Source of the DNA: Croceibacterium xixiisoli
GTDB taxonomy: Bacteria; Pseudomonadota; Alphaproteobacteria; Sphingomonadales; Sphingomonadaceae
DNA length: 64,000 nucleotides
Direction: 5' to 3'
Assembly: GCF_009827305.1 (NCBI RefSeq)
Contig: NZ_WTYJ01000001.1
Coordinates: 186,001 to 250,000 of the forward strand
Shown piece after piece: positions 27,401-35,639 of this stretch. The position numbers and the translations under genes were made by a program. The first letter of the stretch is position 1; every line of letters starts with the position of its first letter. Under the pieces are notes generated by a model. That model saw only the letters and a list, made by a program, of their open reading frames with translations, was not told the origin of the DNA and did no database searches.

Positions 27401-30400
27401 AGCTGCAACCTTTGCCGTTTCCAACAGCTATCTGACCTTCATTACCCCGGACGATGGTAGCAATGGCTTCGGACCGGGGCGGATCGACATCGGCACCTGC
27501 CTGTCCGTCTGCGACGGGGTTACCCAGCTCTATTCCGAAGGCAGCATCGTTTCTGCCACCAACAAGGCGTTCAATTTCGACAATGCCGTCCGCTACGGCA
27601 CGCGCAGCCTGACGCTGGCGATGGGCGGTATCAATATCGGCACCGAAACATCGCTGGCTGCAGCGCAGGCGACAGGCGTGATGCCAGCCGGCCTGAACCT
27701 GAGTCAGAGCGTGCTGGAACGCCTGCTGCAGGGTGATACCAGCACCGGCGCGCCCGCGCTGGAAACACTGGTGCTGACCGCCAGCGGATCGATCAATTTC
27801 TACGGCACGGTCACGCTCGATACGATCGATGCAACCACTGGCAAATCGTTGCTGGCCAATCTGGTTATGACCAGCGGCGGCATTTATGGCCACGGCAGCG
27901 CCAGCGATGTGGCAACGATCCGCACCGGAAATTTCATCTGGAACGGCTCCACCAATCCGACCCCGGCTATCATTACCGGTGGAGCAGGTACGGGCAGCGG
28001 CCTGTTCAATGTGGAGGCGGAACGGATCGAGTTCGGCTTTGGCCCCGACGCTGTCATCTCGACCGCGAAGCATGATCGGCTGGCGCTGGGCTTCTCCGCC
28101 GTCAATCTGACGGCGAGTGATCGCGTTACCGCCAACCATTCGGGCACGCTCTCTGTCTATCAGGCCCAGGGCGCCTATGCACCGGAAACCGGCTTTGCCT
28201 ATTCGGGCGGCAATCTCACCATCACCGCCCCGCTCATCACCAGCAATGCGGGTGCCAGCAATGCCATCACGGCAGGGGGCGCGGTGCATCTGACCGGTTC
28301 GGGCACGGCGGCTTCCATCAGTGATCTGGGCGGCACCCTGTCCGTCCGTGGCCAGACGCTGACGGTCGATACCACCATTGCCCTGCCCTCGGGCCGGCTG
28401 ACCCTGGCGGCCGAAAACGATCTGGTCCTGACCGATCGGGCGCAGATCGACCTGGCCGGGCGGGAAATCCCCTTTGATGATGTGAAGCGTTACAGCTGGG
28501 GCGGTGAGGTTGTTCTCGAAAGCCGATCGGGCGATATTCTGCAGGGATCGGGTTCGGTCATTGACCTGTCGGCCCGCAACAACAACGCCGGCGTCCTGCG
28601 GGCGACCGCGCTGCACGGTTCGGCCGGGCTCATCGATCTGCAGGGCCAGGTTCTCGGCAGCAGCAGCGGCGAATATGATGCAGGCGGCACCATGGTCCCC
28701 TATCAGGGTGGCGCGGTGGATTTGCGCGCGCAGAGCCTCGGCGATTTCGCCGCCCTCAACACCCGTTTGAACGAAGGCGAGGTCTTCGGCGGCCGCGCAT
28801 TCCAGATCAAGCAGGGTGATCTGGTCGTCGGCGATGAGCTGAAGGCGCGCGACATCAGCGTATCACTCGACGGCGGGGCCCTGACGGTTACGGGCAAGGT
28901 GGACGCCAGCGGGCTGCAGGTGGGTAGCATTCGCCTCTATGCTGCCGATGGCCTGACCATCGGCGGCAATGCACAGCTGGATGCGCATGGCAGCCTGCTG
29001 CGCGTGGACAGCTATGGCCGGATCATCAACAGCCCCAACCGCGCCATCATAGAACTGGGTTCAGGCAATGGTACGCTGACCCTGGCGTCGGGCGCTCGGT
29101 TCGATCTGCGCCACGGCACCGGGGTAGCTGTCGGCACCGGAAAGGGCCAGCATGACGGCAAGGATCGTGGTACGCTGGAACTCAATGCCCCGCGTCTGGG
29201 CGCCCGAGATATCGCGATCGACGCCGCCGGGGCGCTGACGATCGTGGGTGCGCGGTCGATCGCGGTCAATGCTGTGCGCAGCTATGGTGACGGCGATCTG
29301 CTGATCGGCAGGGAACCGACGGTCGATGACCGTCCTTATCACTACATCAACGAAGGCTGGATGGATCAGCGCCATGCAGAAAGCACGGCCTTCATCGATG
29401 CCGCCCTCGCCAATGGTTCACTGATGAACGGCAAGCTCGCCGGGCTCAACAATGCGACCTATCGCGATGCCTTCCACCTGCGGCCCACGGTGGAGGTGGC
29501 CAGTTCGGGCGATCTGGTGATCAGCGGCGATATCGATCTGTCAGCCTATCGCTATCGCGGGGTGAACCCCAATTTCGTCCATATCGACGGCGTGGTCGGT
29601 TCGGGAGAAGCAGGTTCTCTGGTGCTGCGGTCGGGCGGCAACCTGACCCTGTATGGATCGGTCACCGATGGCTTCGCTCCGCCGCCCGATGCCATGCCGG
29701 AAGAAGGCGGCTGGGTGCTGCTGCCGGGCGAACAAATGTTCAACACGCCGGTGGTTGTGCCGCGTGCGGGCATCACCCTGCACCCGGGTTCGCGCTTCAA
29801 GGCGGGCGATACGCTCAACTATGGCGTGACGCTGCAGCCGATGGTCATGGCAGCCGGCACGCGCCTGCCATCGTCGGCCGCGCTGACGGGCGATGTCACT
29901 CTGCCGGCGAATACCGTTCTGTCCGGCGATATCTTCAATGCTGACGGCAGCCTGGCCTATGCCGCTGGCAGCCGTGTGGCAGAAGCGACCACGCTGACGG
30001 CGGGCATGACGCTGGGGGCAGGTTTCCTGCTGACCGGGCCGACGCCGCTGGGGCAGATCGAATGGGCCAAGAACGTTCCGCTGCCGCATCTGGGGTCTTT
30101 CGTGCAGAACCGCGATCTGGACATCGTCCACCTGGCAGAAAGCGTCACCCTGCCAATGGGCGGCGTCATTCCGGCCGGCGCCTGGCTGGAACTGGGTGCG
30201 GGTGTGGACAAGGTGGACCTGCGGCCCGCAGGCGGCGGCAAGAGCTATGCGCTGGCCCAGATGCTGCCCGAAGGGTCGCAGAGCTGGAACCTGCGCCTGG
30301 TCGCCGGCGCCGATCTGGGCGCGGCCGACAGCCGCCGGGTCGATCCCTTCGCTGCCCATGGCAATCTGGTGCTGGCCGATGCCCATTTCGGCATGAACGG

Positions 30401-33400
30401 CAAGCGCGCCGCCGGTGGTGGGGAGCGGTTGTTTACCGAGGAAGGGGCCATGAACCTGATCGGCGATCCCTCGTTCGCCGGGCTGACGGAATCCGAAGTG
30501 GATGCTCGCCTGCTGAGCGAATATGGCGCCAACTTCGCAGATCTGATGGGCATGTCGTTTTCCGACATGTGTGCGCAGAACCCCACCTATTGCGCAGGCG
30601 GCGGCGGTGGCGTGCCGATCTTTACCGAGGAAGGAGCGATGTACTGGATCGGCGATCCGTCGCTGGCGGGCCTGACGGAGGCTGAACTCGATGCACGGTT
30701 GCTGAGCGAATACGGCGCCAACGTTCAGGACCTGCTGGGTATGTCCTTCGCCGATATGTGCGCGCAAAACCCCACCCATTGTCAGGCGGGCGCAGGCGGC
30801 GGCGCACCGATCTTCAGCGAAGCCGGCGCGATGTACTGGATCGGCGATCCGTCGCTGGCGGGGCTGACCGAGGTTGAGCTCGATGCACGGTTGCTGGCCG
30901 AATATGGTGCGGTCTTCGCCGATCTCCTGGGCGTCAGCTTTGCTGACATGTGCGCCATGGACCCCACCCATTGCGAAGCCGGGGCCAGTGGCCCGATTAC
31001 CTATGATTACACGCCTGCCCAAGCCGCGCTGAGCGTGCTGCGCACCGGCACGGGCGATCTCGAACTCGTCAGTGCGGGCGATCTGTCGGTCCGCTCGCTG
31101 TTCGGCGTCTATACGGCGGGCACATCCACGATCAGCCTTGCCGATAGTCGGGCAGCCGGTCTGGACATGCCGCGCGGAACCTCATCGGTCACCAGTATCC
31201 TGTTGGGGGCAGGTTTCGAGAAATACGTGGATGGTGGAGAAGAGAGCCTCTACCGCGCCTGGTATCCTGATGGCGGCGGCAATGTCAGCCTGACTGTGGG
31301 CGGCGATCTGACCGGCGATCTGATGGGGCGCAAGCGCACCTCCGCCGGGGTCGGCAGCGAACAGTTTGCCGGGATCGAGATCGGCAACTGGTTGTGGCGC
31401 CAGTCGAGCGTGCAGGGGCTCGGCGCGCCGACCGCCTGGTGGATCAATTTCGGCACCTATGCCAGCACCGGTGCTTCGGCTTCCTCCGTCGTGGGCTTCA
31501 CCGGTTTCGGCACGCTGGGTGGCGGCAATCTGGCCGTCCACGTTGCGGGGGATGCCGGGACGATCGCGAAGCAGGGCTCCATGCTTTATGGGGAAGCTAC
31601 GCGCAGTCAGGGCCTGGTGCTGGCCGTGGGCGCGACCGGACGGGTCATCGATGGCGAATTGATCCAGACTGGCGGCGGCGACATGGATATCCGGATCGGC
31701 GGGACCATCAACCCCTCTGTGGAGGCGCGGACATTCGGTGTACGCCAGGATCTGCTGGGAACGATCGTGAATATGCGCGGCACCGTACGGCTGGATGCCC
31801 AGGCTGTCGGAGGAATTACGCCCAGCGCGAACCTGGAAGACCTCAATCCCAACCACATACCTCTCATTCCGCCGGCAGCGACCAATGGCGGGGGCATCGT
31901 GCTGGCGCCCGGCGACGCTACGGTCCGGGTCAGCACGCGCGGCGATCTGGTGCTGGGCAGCGTGGTGGATGGCGGGCGCGGCACGCAGCGCAACGCCAGC
32001 GCTTATGATCTGGTCATGCCCGGCGGTGCCCGATTCACAGGCACCGGCGGCGCCAGCAACTGGTTCAGCCTGTGGACTGACAGCACGGCGGTCGACATCT
32101 TCTCGGCCGGTGGCAATTTGCGGCCGCTCGCCGCGATGGCGGCGATGGAATTCGGTGGAAATCCCAGTGGTGGCACCGGCGTCGAGCCGACCGACGGGCG
32201 TTTCCTCTATCCGTCGATCTTCCGCGCCACGGCGGCGGGCGGCAGCATCTATGTCGATAATGGTCAGGGTGGGCCGGACACCGCGAACACCACGCTGTAT
32301 TCGCTGATGCTGGCGCCCGGCCGGAAGGGGCAACTCGAAATCCTGGCGGCGGATTCGATCAATGCCGGCGGCTACACGATCACGCCGTCGGGCGCAGACA
32401 TGAACAGCCTGGTGACGCCGTTCAATCCGGGCATGTCCATCTATGGTTTCTACGAAGGCTATTTCCATACGTTTGGTCCGGGCCTGAGCGCCCTGGCAGG
32501 GTCTGCCTCGTTCAGCCTGTTCGGCTATGGCTACAACACGGCGGGCGGCAATACGCCCGGCGCCGAGGGGCCGGCGCGCTTCTATGCCCGTGACGGGGAC
32601 ATCATCGGGCTGCGCACAGGCGAAATCCTGGATTATCCGGTGCGCGGCCTGACCATCTATGAAGGCGCACGGCCGGTCTGGATGAAGGCTGGCCGCGACA
32701 TCGTGAACAGCGGCAGCCCATTGGGTGAAGCACTTCGCCTGCCGTCCTCGATCGGGCAGGCCGGCGCCACCACCACCAGCAATCTGTTCGTCCACAATGA
32801 TGCGACCGACGTGTCGATGGTTCAGGCTGGCCGCGACATTCGCTTCAGTTCCTTCAACATTGCCGGCCCAGGCACTCTGGAAATCACCGCCGGGCGCAGC
32901 ATCGTGATGGAAGATGTTGCATCGGTCACCAGCCTTGGCCCGATCTTCATAGGTGATACCCGCCCCGGCGCATCCATCAGCATGATGGCCGGCATGGCCA
33001 ATGGGGTGGATTGGGGCGCGATCCGCACGCGTTATCTCGATCCGGCCAATCTGCTGGTCGCCAATCCCGATGGGCAGATGCCCCCGCTCGAAGGATCGGG
33101 CAAGGTTGCCAAGGTCTATGATGCCGAGCTCGGCGTCTGGCTGAAGGATCGCTATGGCTTTGCGGGCACGGGCGAAAAGGCGCTGGCCTATTTCGATGCC
33201 CTTGCCCCGGAACAGCAGCGCGTGTTCCTGCGTGAAGTCTATTACACCGAAACCCGCCTGGCCGGCCGCGAATACAACAATCCGGACAGTCCGCGTTTCG
33301 GCAGCTATCTGCGCGGGCGGGAAATGATCGGCACCCTGTTCCCGGACAAGGATGCCGATGGTGCAGAGATTGTCCGCACCGGCGATATCCTGATGTTCGG

Positions 33401-34085
33401 CGGTTCCGGCGTGCGGACCAATTTCGGCGGCCATGTTGAAATGATGGCGCCCGGTGGGCAGATCGTGGTCGGCGTGCAGGGCAATGTGCCGCCGGCCACC
33501 GCGGGCATCGTCACCCAGGGCGTGGGCGATATCCGCCTGTTCAGCGAAGGCAGCCTGCTGCTGGGCCTGTCGCGCATCCTGACGACATTCGGCGGGGACA
33601 TCTTCAGCTGGTCTGAAGAAGGGGACATCAACGCCGGGCGGGGTGCCAAGACCACCGTGCTCTATACCCCGCCGCTGCGCACCTATGACGCCTATGGCAA
33701 TGTCCGCCTCGCCCCGCAGGTACCGTCGTCCGGCGCCGGGATCGGTACGCTCAACCCGATTGCGGAGGTTGCCCCGGGCGATATCGATCTGATCGCTCCG
33801 CTCGGCACGATCGACGCAGGCGAAGCGGGCATCCGCGTGTCCGGCAATATCAACCTGGCCGCGCTGCAGGTGCTCAATGCCGCTAATATCCAGGTCCAGG
33901 GCGAAGCAACCGGCATTCCGGTGGTGGCAGCCGTCAACACCGGGGCGCTGACTTCGGCCAGCGCGGCCAGCACGGCGGTGGCAAACCAGGCGGCGCAGCT
34001 GGCGGAACGGACCCGGCCCCAGGCTCGCGTTGACCTGCCCACCATCGTCCAGGCCCGCTTCATCGGATTTGGCGAACAGCCCTGA
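21438..34085 (+). CDS. TpsA: giant filamentous-haemagglutinin-type exoprotein
   Basis: 4,215 aa. The signal peptide ends near residue 32 (VAQA). A TPS secretion domain spans about 95-260, with NQNG at 208-211 in place of the FHA NPNG motif, followed by VLFGG. The long middle is a parallel beta-helix of Gly/Asp/Val-rich repeats, typical of adhesins. A DUF3739-like region occupies about 3830-4190, a C-terminal domain seen in this TpsA branch. The only cysteines I saw are C2021/C2025 and three pairs in tandem repeats (2998-3182). It is secreted by TpsB (14257) and probably mediates attachment or contact. The frame is intact throughout, which argues for selection. Confidence 0.9.
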   Translation: MTDNRTIRTKLLIGASLSALLLTGVAQGVAQAQDRAAAGWGRGRGAGADPAAAVARAAQDQAVRQAQTNSSTQRALDALRRAAQTRTQMQDAQVQARIAAQAAMNLVPNGIGQGGLQAAPEIEIDPSLWVGANGPTQSAGEGGRTKVTVEQSESKAILTWDSFNVGRETDLSFNQQSADWVVLNRVRDADASQIHGSINAKGTVLILNQNGVLFGGTAAVNVRNLVASSASITDAAFLDRGIYSQLSGTEYLPSFTDAGGAITVEAGAQITTHAPTSATQGGGYVLLMGSQVTNAGAITTPKGQTLLSAGDDFLVRRGFGTAENPYSTTRGNEVRGLIDAGSVSGTVTNSGLIEATQGDITLAGRTIRQDGVALATTGVNQRGTIHLLNSASDTQGSVTLGANSLTTILPELEAKDTALNGQRDALIAQSNTANLNRPTTTNGGFDDRSLLADRLDQSRIEIVTGGDVLFAGGSSTSAQGGQVAVQANAGRITVADGARIDVSGVMGVALDMESNSIMVNVQGNEMRDSPVNRDSENLRSQNIWLDVRDLVLLPDGTGDYDGDRWYTGGGLLEVGGYLANMSHGIGEWAAVGGTITLAASEVVAHQGASFDISGGSLDYAAGWVNSTRVLGEDGKLYDIATAPAWVRMLAWGDAFVRNHTRWGTAYTQVWSHPLGGARSSRRWSEGYSVGRDAGQLILSAPTVILEADILAQTINGERQTLVREDGVTDGYKLGQHTVAKAGTLAIGGYTALGRTDLFDSLITIGEAPPLALALETGAALSEDLLNRITLDGDHLSAQRLGGLSIGTRGAVTITGDLVLGDGGALDITAPTFHLDGSVVARGGSVSVSNIFSTSQASIPAVELLDEGVAGITIGAGSLIDTRGQWVNALTDANIDAAAPFSGFGYLDGGSVTLRSTQDVTLDEASVVDVSSGGGLLPDGSVRGGRGGDLSLEAGILSGGYTRDGRLTLGGKIHGYGVTGGGTLLLQSGRISLGTGEGASDTTLVVSNALFSSGFGHYEIVGDQGISVADGAVIDVTMPVYRLGVDGRVLASGSDPAAALELWTPPLYLENPESGVLTQRGGASLTLRTGDTLRSLADVEDIRVSIGTGAVVSVDAGQEIALSGPGYIEMDGRLNAWGGDISITQRGILSQEAGGPADVPAHGRSLWIGENAVLDVAARAVTAVDVQGRRYGHVGKGGNIMIGGAIDHSIGSPGGGSAFVVIREGALLDASGAQAVLDLDGRPGTTVASDGGTISLGSVLGLYLHGDVRAAAGGAGAAGGTLDLSLGTTLMDRNRPVDRMVVPRELILTNVREDLDLFGTMTAREAADGLVYGHGALAVDQIEAGGFGSLGLAVMGQVSFAESMDITLGQSANIYALSLALGEAADADGRISITAPYLRLGGVPQIGTDLIGVVAVQIAGTSSRPTAASLTLNGGLIDLRDRMSFGANGTLNRTTGAFAYDRRDFADITLNSSGDIRLLAGANTNATRLVTAHNLILSSAQVYPATHAQTELVADTIRIGRSTDVVPVLPHSAFGLLWLDGRTIEQGGIVRAPLGALQIGRTGTENPAVEVDFLPGSVTSISGKGLIMPYGGTVDGIRYDYDGTPLSETLLGLSGFRAELEIAGQSIAVAEGAVIDVSGGGELTGAGFVSGRGGSIDVLKHALVDANPAFPSSVSGSSVYALVPSHSGIAPSAPEAGAGDPMIGQQITLDAGVPGLPAGTYTLMPSTFALQKGAFRVEIAPSANPRGTALPAVDLKNGSHIVTGHLGTAGTNVREALSRQVIVTPADVVRSYSLYNETSYHDFAVADAARLGMPRISLPIDVQNLSLTFAKNHTDRPALSFEGELRNTPEKGGWLGQVTLRPSSGSVEIVKAGNGPTVDFDGVTLDDAAINAMNAGRLMIGGTTVRNYGPPKLTTGATGTVQGNIVDIRSSTRDLIVRSSATLMASDIFLINGFQENVITVEQGAVLNTLGKGSAGQDARDGFIYRPLQAATFAVSNSYLTFITPDDGSNGFGPGRIDIGTCLSVCDGVTQLYSEGSIVSATNKAFNFDNAVRYGTRSLTLAMGGINIGTETSLAAAQATGVMPAGLNLSQSVLERLLQGDTSTGAPALETLVLTASGSINFYGTVTLDTIDATTGKSLLANLVMTSGGIYGHGSASDVATIRTGNFIWNGSTNPTPAIITGGAGTGSGLFNVEAERIEFGFGPDAVISTAKHDRLALGFSAVNLTASDRVTANHSGTLSVYQAQGAYAPETGFAYSGGNLTITAPLITSNAGASNAITAGGAVHLTGSGTAASISDLGGTLSVRGQTLTVDTTIALPSGRLTLAAENDLVLTDRAQIDLAGREIPFDDVKRYSWGGEVVLESRSGDILQGSGSVIDLSARNNNAGVLRATALHGSAGLIDLQGQVLGSSSGEYDAGGTMVPYQGGAVDLRAQSLGDFAALNTRLNEGEVFGGRAFQIKQGDLVVGDELKARDISVSLDGGALTVTGKVDASGLQVGSIRLYAADGLTIGGNAQLDAHGSLLRVDSYGRIINSPNRAIIELGSGNGTLTLASGARFDLRHGTGVAVGTGKGQHDGKDRGTLELNAPRLGARDIAIDAAGALTIVGARSIAVNAVRSYGDGDLLIGREPTVDDRPYHYINEGWMDQRHAESTAFIDAALANGSLMNGKLAGLNNATYRDAFHLRPTVEVASSGDLVISGDIDLSAYRYRGVNPNFVHIDGVVGSGEAGSLVLRSGGNLTLYGSVTDGFAPPPDAMPEEGGWVLLPGEQMFNTPVVVPRAGITLHPGSRFKAGDTLNYGVTLQPMVMAAGTRLPSSAALTGDVTLPANTVLSGDIFNADGSLAYAAGSRVAEATTLTAGMTLGAGFLLTGPTPLGQIEWAKNVPLPHLGSFVQNRDLDIVHLAESVTLPMGGVIPAGAWLELGAGVDKVDLRPAGGGKSYALAQMLPEGSQSWNLRLVAGADLGAADSRRVDPFAAHGNLVLADAHFGMNGKRAAGGGERLFTEEGAMNLIGDPSFAGLTESEVDARLLSEYGANFADLMGMSFSDMCAQNPTYCAGGGGGVPIFTEEGAMYWIGDPSLAGLTEAELDARLLSEYGANVQDLLGMSFADMCAQNPTHCQAGAGGGAPIFSEAGAMYWIGDPSLAGLTEVELDARLLAEYGAVFADLLGVSFADMCAMDPTHCEAGASGPITYDYTPAQAALSVLRTGTGDLELVSAGDLSVRSLFGVYTAGTSTISLADSRAAGLDMPRGTSSVTSILLGAGFEKYVDGGEESLYRAWYPDGGGNVSLTVGGDLTGDLMGRKRTSAGVGSEQFAGIEIGNWLWRQSSVQGLGAPTAWWINFGTYASTGASASSVVGFTGFGTLGGGNLAVHVAGDAGTIAKQGSMLYGEATRSQGLVLAVGATGRVIDGELIQTGGGDMDIRIGGTINPSVEARTFGVRQDLLGTIVNMRGTVRLDAQAVGGITPSANLEDLNPNHIPLIPPAATNGGGIVLAPGDATVRVSTRGDLVLGSVVDGGRGTQRNASAYDLVMPGGARFTGTGGASNWFSLWTDSTAVDIFSAGGNLRPLAAMAAMEFGGNPSGGTGVEPTDGRFLYPSIFRATAAGGSIYVDNGQGGPDTANTTLYSLMLAPGRKGQLEILAADSINAGGYTITPSGADMNSLVTPFNPGMSIYGFYEGYFHTFGPGLSALAGSASFSLFGYGYNTAGGNTPGAEGPARFYARDGDIIGLRTGEILDYPVRGLTIYEGARPVWMKAGRDIVNSGSPLGEALRLPSSIGQAGATTTSNLFVHNDATDVSMVQAGRDIRFSSFNIAGPGTLEITAGRSIVMEDVASVTSLGPIFIGDTRPGASISMMAGMANGVDWGAIRTRYLDPANLLVANPDGQMPPLEGSGKVAKVYDAELGVWLKDRYGFAGTGEKALAYFDALAPEQQRVFLREVYYTETRLAGREYNNPDSPRFGSYLRGREMIGTLFPDKDADGAEIVRTGDILMFGGSGVRTNFGGHVEMMAPGGQIVVGVQGNVPPATAGIVTQGVGDIRLFSEGSLLLGLSRILTTFGGDIFSWSEEGDINAGRGAKTTVLYTPPLRTYDAYGNVRLAPQVPSSGAGIGTLNPIAEVAPGDIDLIAPLGTIDAGEAGIRVSGNINLAALQVLNAANIQVQGEATGIPVVAAVNTGALTSASAASTAVANQAAQLAERTRPQARVDLPTIVQARFIGFGEQP
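30429..30983 (+). repeat. Three tandem 63-64-aa repeats inside TpsA, each with a Cys pair
   Basis: Units start at 30429, 30618 and 30810 (residues 2998, 3061 and 3125). Each opens with (F/I)-(T/S)-E-x-GAM, has GDPS(L/F)AGLTE and LDARLL(S/A)EYGA, and ends with a CX6C pair (DMCAQNPTYC and variants). The units are highly similar, so duplication looks recent. They differ from the beta-helical sequence on both sides. Confidence 0.9.
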
Positions 34086-34173
34086 TCGGCTGGACACCGT
34101 TTTACCGGGATGGCGGCGCCACAGGATTGCGGCCCGCCATCCCGACCCATCATCATATTGGAGCATACCCATC

Positions 34174-34995
34174 ATGGCGGATACACCCGCTTCGACCGCG
34201 CCCGCCGGCGCACCCTTGCAACCCCTGTTTTATCAGGCGCTTCAGCCTCTGAATTCGCAACTCCATGCCGATTGGCGGCTGGCCGATGGCGATGCCGGTT
34301 TTGCCGAAACCACGCCCTTCGTCCCGCTGGTGGTGGGCGAACTGGCGGCGGCTGCTCGCAGCTACCCGATCGTGTTCGCGGCCGACAGCGCGCAGCCGGT
34401 GGCCGTGCTCGGGCTGGAACGACGCAATCTGTTCGTGCAGGGCGGTCGCTGGCTGCCCGATGCCTATGTGCCCGCCTATGTCCGGCGCTATCCCTTCGCC
34501 TTCGTCGCCACGATCAATCCCGATGGCTTTGCCCTCGCGATCGACAGCGGCTCGGACCGCGTGTTGCAGAATGGCAGCGACGGCACGCCGCTGTTTGTGG
34601 AAGGAAAACCCAGCGAACTGACCAGCCAGGCGCTCGCCTTTTGCGACGCCTTCCAGGCCGAAGCCGCCGCGACCGCCGCTTTCCTCGATGCGCTCAAGGC
34701 ACAAAATCTGCTGATCGATCGTCGGGCGGATGCCACCCTGCCGGACGGGCGCAAGCTCGGGCTGGACGGATTCCAGGTGGTCGATGCCGAAAAATTCGCA
34801 AACCTTGCCGATGATGTGGTGCTCGACTGGCATCGTCGGGGGTGGCTGGCGCTGGTGCACTTTCATCTCGCCTCGCTCGAACGCTTCGGTCTGCTGCTCA
34901 GCCGCCAGGCCGGCCTGGCCGATCCGGCCACACCGGTCACGCCCATGTCATCTGATGCTGCTTCGGCCGCGCCAACCTCCACCCACCTTCACTGA
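34174..34995 (+). CDS. SapC family protein
   Basis: 273 aa from ATG 34174, preceded by GGAG; the frame is open upstream but the earlier residues do not fit. It matches the SapC family: an early FVPLVVGELAAAARSYPIVF core, GLERRNLFVQGGRWLPDAYVPAYVRRYPF, and later LDGFQVVDAEKFANL. SapC was named from an S-layer locus; in sphingomonads and Caulobacterales it is usually found beside TonB receptors with tryptophan-halogenase and cupin-like genes. No signal peptide is seen, so it acts in the cytoplasm. Linked to a TpsA it may modify or escort the exoprotein or its precursor, but the function is not known. Confidence 0.85.
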   Translation: MADTPASTAPAGAPLQPLFYQALQPLNSQLHADWRLADGDAGFAETTPFVPLVVGELAAAARSYPIVFAADSAQPVAVLGLERRNLFVQGGRWLPDAYVPAYVRRYPFAFVATINPDGFALAIDSGSDRVLQNGSDGTPLFVEGKPSELTSQALAFCDAFQAEAAATAAFLDALKAQNLLIDRRADATLPDGRKLGLDGFQVVDAEKFANLADDVVLDWHRRGWLALVHFHLASLERFGLLLSRQAGLADPATPVTPMSSDAASAAPTSTHLH

Positions 34996-35010
34996 TAAAG
35001 GCCTGATCGC

Positions 35011-35628
35011 ATGTTCCCCCGTATCCTCATCGCTTCTGCGCTTGTTTCCACCATGCTCGCTGCCGCGCCCCTTGCCGCACAGACAATTGGCGGCGCAGCG
35101 GCTTCCCCGGCACCTGCCGCCCAGCCGCTGGGCGGGCCGGTCGTTCCGGGCCTCTGCCTGCTCTCGCGCGAAGCGATCTTCGCCAATGCCGCAGTCGGCA
35201 AGGCAGCCTCGGCTCGTCTCAATGAACTGACCCGCACGGCGCAGGCGGAAATCGATGGCCAGCGTCCTGCGATAGAGGCGGAAGCCAAGGCGCTGGAAGG
35301 GCAGCCGGACAATGCCGAAAACCGGCAGAAGAGAGAGGCGCTGGCCGCCCGCTGGAACGCGCTGCAAGCCAATGCCGCGCATGTCAGCCAGGAAATCGAG
35401 GCCACCCGCGCCAAGGCGCTGGAACGGATCGCCAATGATGCACAGCCTTTGATCGCGCAGGTCTATACCGCAAAGGAATGCGGCCTGCTGTTCGATCGCG
35501 GGGTCGCGCTGGGCGGCAATTTTGCCAATGATCTGACGGCCGATGTGGTGCGCGCGCTCGATGCGAAAGTCCAGACCATCACTTTCGAACGCGAACGCCT
35601 GCCGCAGCAGACGCCCGCCGCAAACTGA
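35011..35628 (+). CDS. OmpH/Skp-like periplasmic chaperone
   Basis: 205 aa. The signal peptide ends near residue 24 (APLAAQ). Residues 45-160 form a long helical hairpin rich in Ala, Glu, Arg and Gln, as in the tentacles of Skp, flanked by short strands (CLLSREAIFANAAVGKAASARLNEL at the start, QVYTAKECGLLFDRG near the end). Skp trimers hold unfolded outer-membrane or exported proteins. It starts 15 nt after sapC and lies 11 nt before the next gene. A copy dedicated to the TPS operon would be suited to guarding a 4,200-aa unfolded cargo in the periplasm. Confidence 0.8.
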   Translation: MFPRILIASALVSTMLAAAPLAAQTIGGAAASPAPAAQPLGGPVVPGLCLLSREAIFANAAVGKAASARLNELTRTAQAEIDGQRPAIEAEAKALEGQPDNAENRQKREALAARWNALQANAAHVSQEIEATRAKALERIANDAQPLIAQVYTAKECGLLFDRGVALGGNFANDLTADVVRALDAKVQTITFERERLPQQTPAAN

Positions 35629-35639
35629 GGGGGAAGGGC

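Noticed and set aside
24225-28616. Very long open frame (1,463 codons) on the minus strand within tpsA
   Set aside because: It is antisense to the intact TpsA frame, rich in Ala/Arg/His/Gln/Asp as expected of a high-GC shadow, and has no recognisable domain or ribosome binding site. The same applies to the minus frames at 20844-23936, 29541-31022 and 31182-34175.
30429-30983. Possible CRISPR or minisatellite array
   Set aside because: The 190-nt periodicity is in frame and encodes a conserved protein unit; there are no short direct repeats with unique spacers.
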